Assembly (NCBI GenBank): GCA_025210295.1
Contig: JAOASC010000004.1
Coordinates: 1 to 43,669, forward strand
Direction of reading: 5' to 3'
DNA: 43,669 nt
DNA from: Flavobacteriales bacterium
GTDB taxonomy: Bacteria > Bacteroidota > Bacteroidia > Flavobacteriales_D > Parvicellaceae
Position 1 is the first letter of the stretch. The number at the start of each line of letters is the position of its first letter. Under the pieces are notes generated by a model that saw nothing but the letters and a program-made list of their open reading frames with translations, was not told the origin of the DNA and did not search any database. A program made the position numbers and the translations under genes. Positions 41,685 to 43,669 of this stretch are shown in pieces.

Positions 41685-42624
41685 ACTCAATAAATTCCAC
41701 TGAAAGTATCACTTCATTGGTAGCCCCATCATTACTTCCTCCAGGAGTAGACAATAAACGATCCAATGATAATATATCCCCAGCGTTTAAAAACAGAAGC
41801 GTAGAAGTAGACGCGCTAGTTCCCCATGAGGAAGACGCACCTGAATAATGTGGTTCCCATGTATTAACTCCATTAACTTTTAGCTCCCATTGTACGAGAT
41901 AGGGACTTGTAAATCCTGAGGCCCAGGCTGAAATTGAAACCTTATACGTTCCTGAATTTGGCACCGTTATGTTATCATTTGTTACATTAGCTCCTCCTCC
42001 CTGCCCTACAACTGAGGCATTTGAAAAATTAATAGTCACTTGTCCTCCTAGTCCAGGAAAACTCTCTCCCTCTGATAAATAAGCCATCCAAGTACCAGGC
42101 AATGCTTTCCAAGTTGACCTTCCTAAAGCATCAGATACCAAAACTTTATTTTCACCTTCTGTTCCATTTATTATTTTTAAATACCCATTAACCTCTAATG
42201 TTTCGGTAGGGCTTGCCGTTCCTATACCCACCATTCCTTTAGTATAAATCGTATCGGTTATTTGATCAGCTGGAGTAGTTCCTCCTACTTCATACCAATC
42301 ATTTCCTGCGGTACTCCCACCCATTGGGACCCATATTGATCCATCAAAATAATAAAAGCCAGGAGTGACGTCTGATACTGTAGCCGTATTATAAATTAAT
42401 AAACTAGTAGCAGGAGAAGCTATTGTTACCAAATCATTGGTTCCTGTTAATGCTATACGAGGAAATAGCACCCCTTTATCGTTTGCACTAATATCCAAAG
42501 CCGCAGACGGATCAGGTAACGCACCTGCCGCATTAATTCCGATATTTTGAGCTGGTATTATAAACAGCGTAAACGTTGCTATAACTATACTAATTAATCT
42601 TACAATAAATTCAATTTTTTTCAT
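41683..42624 (-). CDS. Surface protein with C-terminal C1q/TNF-like domain
   Basis: A 313-residue exported protein (signal about 1-28, MKKIEFIVRLISIVIATFTLFIIP). The N-terminal part (GINAAGALPDPSAALDISANDKGVLFPRIALTG) is the repeated-style head common to Bacteroidota secreted or tail-fibre-like proteins. The middle has GMVGIGTASPTETLEVNGYLKI. The C-terminal 130 residues (WMAYLSEGESFPG to VILSVEFIE) look like a C1q/TNF jelly-roll, with the paired PNSGTYKVSISAWASG and LFLNAGDILSLDRL. A structural or adhesive role on the cell surface is inferred. The stop codon lies within the T-run of the hairpin at 41644-41684. Confidence 0.7.
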   Translation of the reverse strand: MKKIEFIVRLISIVIATFTLFIIPAQNIGINAAGALPDPSAALDISANDKGVLFPRIALTGTNDLVTIASPATSLLIYNTATVSDVTPGFYYFDGSIWVPMGGSTAGNDWYEVGGTTPADQITDTIYTKGMVGIGTASPTETLEVNGYLKIINGTEGENKVLVSDALGRSTWKALPGTWMAYLSEGESFPGLGGQVTINFSNASVVGQGGGANVTNDNITVPNSGTYKVSISAWASGFTSPYLVQWELKVNGVNTWEPHYSGASSSWGTSASTSTLLFLNAGDILSLDRLLSTPGGSNDGATNEVILSVEFIE

Positions 42625-42753
42625 CTTTTTAACCTCATCCCAAAATACAAGCGAGACTATTGCTCTAGGGGATACTCAAGCTATGAAGATAGGGTAACTA
42701 GCATAAGTTTCAAATAAAAACAATATGTTTTTGTACTATACCTCCTAAAATAG

Positions 42754-42787
42754 ATAAGCTCTAAATTAAAAATAACTTAGAGCTTAT
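42754..42787 (-). terminator. Possible weak terminator of the FISUMP gene
   Basis: ATAAGCTCTAA and TTAGAGCTTAT form a perfect 11-base stem with a 12-base loop about 80 bases beyond the stop codon at 42867. Downstream on the minus strand only CTATTTTA follows, so the T-run is poor. Confidence 0.4.
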
Positions 42788-42866
42788 AAACAAAACCTAT
42801 AATTTAGTAGCGACACATTAAACCAACATAAAAAATAAGAGCGCAACCACTAGCTATAGGCTTTTA

Positions 42867-43622
42867 TTATTCTTTTATACAACGAATACTATGTCCTGAC
42901 TTACGGTCTACAGTCCCCATCCCTGCACCAGTACTCATACTCAATAACCTAGAATAAACACCATCTACTGTACTAGCCCAATAATAACCTCGCGAACCAA
43001 GATTATAGATAGTATTAAAACCTCCATGTCGATATCCTCCTGCTGTAAAACGAAGTGGAGAGTTAAAAGCACTTGTAGCATTGTCAGCTCCCCAACTCGC
43101 ACGTTCAGTATCCAACTCTGCATTAGTTGGAATTCGATACCCTTTTGGGCAGGGATTATTAACTCCATTGACTCCTTGCCATAAATTAGTATTCTGAGGT
43201 ACACGCCAATCGAAAGGGAAATTCCCCTCCAAAATAAAGTCTCCATGATTAGGACTGTCTACAGTTGCGTTGATTGATGTAGTATTACTTGACCTACATT
43301 GATGGCCATCTGCAAAACGTCCCCATTGGTAAAGGTCTCCATAAGCATTAGCATCTGTACTACTTGTTGCAACTTGACTTGCTCCTAAATTTCTATCCAT
43401 CCATGTTTTTCCTGTCGTTGGATTTACGACATCAACGATTGCTGTGGGTACAGGTGTACAAAATACAGTTCCTGTTGGATACTCATTGATTAACTTTATT
43501 TGAGCTGCTAAATCTAAAATCGAAACTCGGTGTAAATCTCCTGAACTATTGGCTACCACGTATAAGTTATCTGTTAAAGGATTATGATCTGGAAGATTTT
43601 CTACTCGGGTTTCCCCATCAAT
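42867..43622 (-). CDS. FISUMP-domain protein, 5' end missing
   Basis: A partial secreted-type protein of the FISUMP (Fibrobacter succinogenes major paralogous) family. Seen are TGKTWMDRNLGASQVATSS, YGDLYQWGRFADGHQCRSS, NPCPKGYRIPTNAELDTERASW, LRFTAGGYRHGGF, GSRGYYWASTVDG and the typical end SGHSIRCIKE. The gene runs off the real genome at about 43622. Beyond that the frame continues only because it is fused to adapter sequence, so an apparent GTG start near 43637 is an artefact. The N-terminal part before GTVFCTPVPTAIVDV (DNLYVVANSSGDLHRVSIL) is probably the tail of a preceding domain of a longer surface protein. Function is unknown. It is 242 bases from the C1q-like gene on the same strand, and both may be surface proteins. 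Confidence 0.85.
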   Translation of the reverse strand: MDGETRVENLPDHNPLTDNLYVVANSSGDLHRVSILDLAAQIKLINEYPTGTVFCTPVPTAIVDVVNPTTGKTWMDRNLGASQVATSSTDANAYGDLYQWGRFADGHQCRSSNTTSINATVDSPNHGDFILEGNFPFDWRVPQNTNLWQGVNGVNNPCPKGYRIPTNAELDTERASWGADNATSAFNSPLRFTAGGYRHGGFNTIYNLGSRGYYWASTVDGVYSRLLSMSTGAGMGTVDRKSGHSIRCIKE

Positions 43623-43669
43623 CAGTCTCTTATACACATCAGACGCTGCCGACGATATCCAGTGTGAAA
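43623..43669. other. Illumina Nextera adapter carry-over, not genome
   Basis: Positions 43623-43655 match the reverse complement of the Nextera read-1 transposase adapter (mosaic end CTGTCTCTTATACACATCT, then GACGCTGCCGACGA) at 31 of 33 positions, with mismatches at 43624 and 43641. The next eight bases (TATCCAGT) sit exactly where the i5 index belongs and are one base from the reverse complement of the S506 index as I recall it, followed by GTG as in the P5 tail. The contig end is therefore untrimmed library sequence. Confidence 0.95.

Noticed and set aside
43635..43637. GTG start giving a 256-residue FISUMP protein
   Set aside because: The codon and the five residues after it lie inside Nextera adapter sequence, so it is not a genomic start.

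Overview
The window is an AT-rich bacterial contig, most likely from a marine or freshwater Flavobacteriales-type member of the Bacteroidota. I base this on recurrent TAnnTTTG promoter elements (the Bacteroidota -7 consensus), weak Shine-Dalgarno use, a DUF6427-type membrane protein, a DUF4286 protein, a TPR-fused LytS-like kinase with a LytTR regulator, a FISUMP-domain surface protein, and many proteins of the type secreted or anchored in Bacteroidota. I cannot name the genus. The left edge (1-282) is a duplicated intergenic repeat that probably broke the assembly. The right edge (about 43623-43669) is not genome but Illumina Nextera adapter sequence, so the last gene is cut at about 43622.

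Layout. 274-2387: divergent NdpA-like nucleoid protein and a DUF6427-type membrane protein. 2450-6206 (minus): menB followed by a TPR sensor histidine kinase and a LytTR response regulator, apparently one transcript. 6354-9232 (minus): HhH (ComEA-like) protein, apt, acyl-CoA dehydrogenase, closed by a hairpin terminator. 9233-9464: no gene, but a plus-strand promoter-like element and a canonical UUCG-loop terminator suggest an undescribed small RNA. 9465-15449 (minus): fhs, two tandem serine hydrolases, a CAP-domain protein and a BaiN/HI0933 flavoprotein. The hydrolase duplication left a fossil of the CAP gene start between the two copies. 15596-19842: recQ, converging on an ABC-F ATPase and rplS. 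20054-26123 (plus): a compact polysaccharide locus (GT4 glycosyltransferase, Wza-like exporter, Wzc-like tyrosine kinase, rfbC, WecA-like transferase), followed by an MltD-like lytic transglycosylase, uvrA and a LOG-family protein. 30799-35055: two paralogous outer-membrane proteins with calcium-binding repeats and an unrecognised secreted protein with a duplicated domain and a SPOR-like end. 35178-39592: serS, a coiled-coil lipoprotein, a TPR protein, DUF4286 and YqeY. 39674-43622 (minus): a thioredoxin-like secreted protein, a 632-base gap, a C1q/TNF-like surface protein and a partial FISUMP protein.

How they work together. The envelope genes form the main theme: capsule or O-polysaccharide assembly and export, peptidoglycan turnover, outer-membrane barrels, secreted hydrolases and surface adhesin-like proteins. 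Housekeeping genes (menaquinone synthesis, purine salvage, C1-folate metabolism, tRNA charging, ribosome, DNA repair) are interspersed. No phage, insertion sequence, CRISPR array, tRNA or rRNA gene is visible. The observations most worth testing are the candidate small RNA at 9303-9450, the duplication scar at 12503-12544, and the unrecognised protein at 33526-35055.
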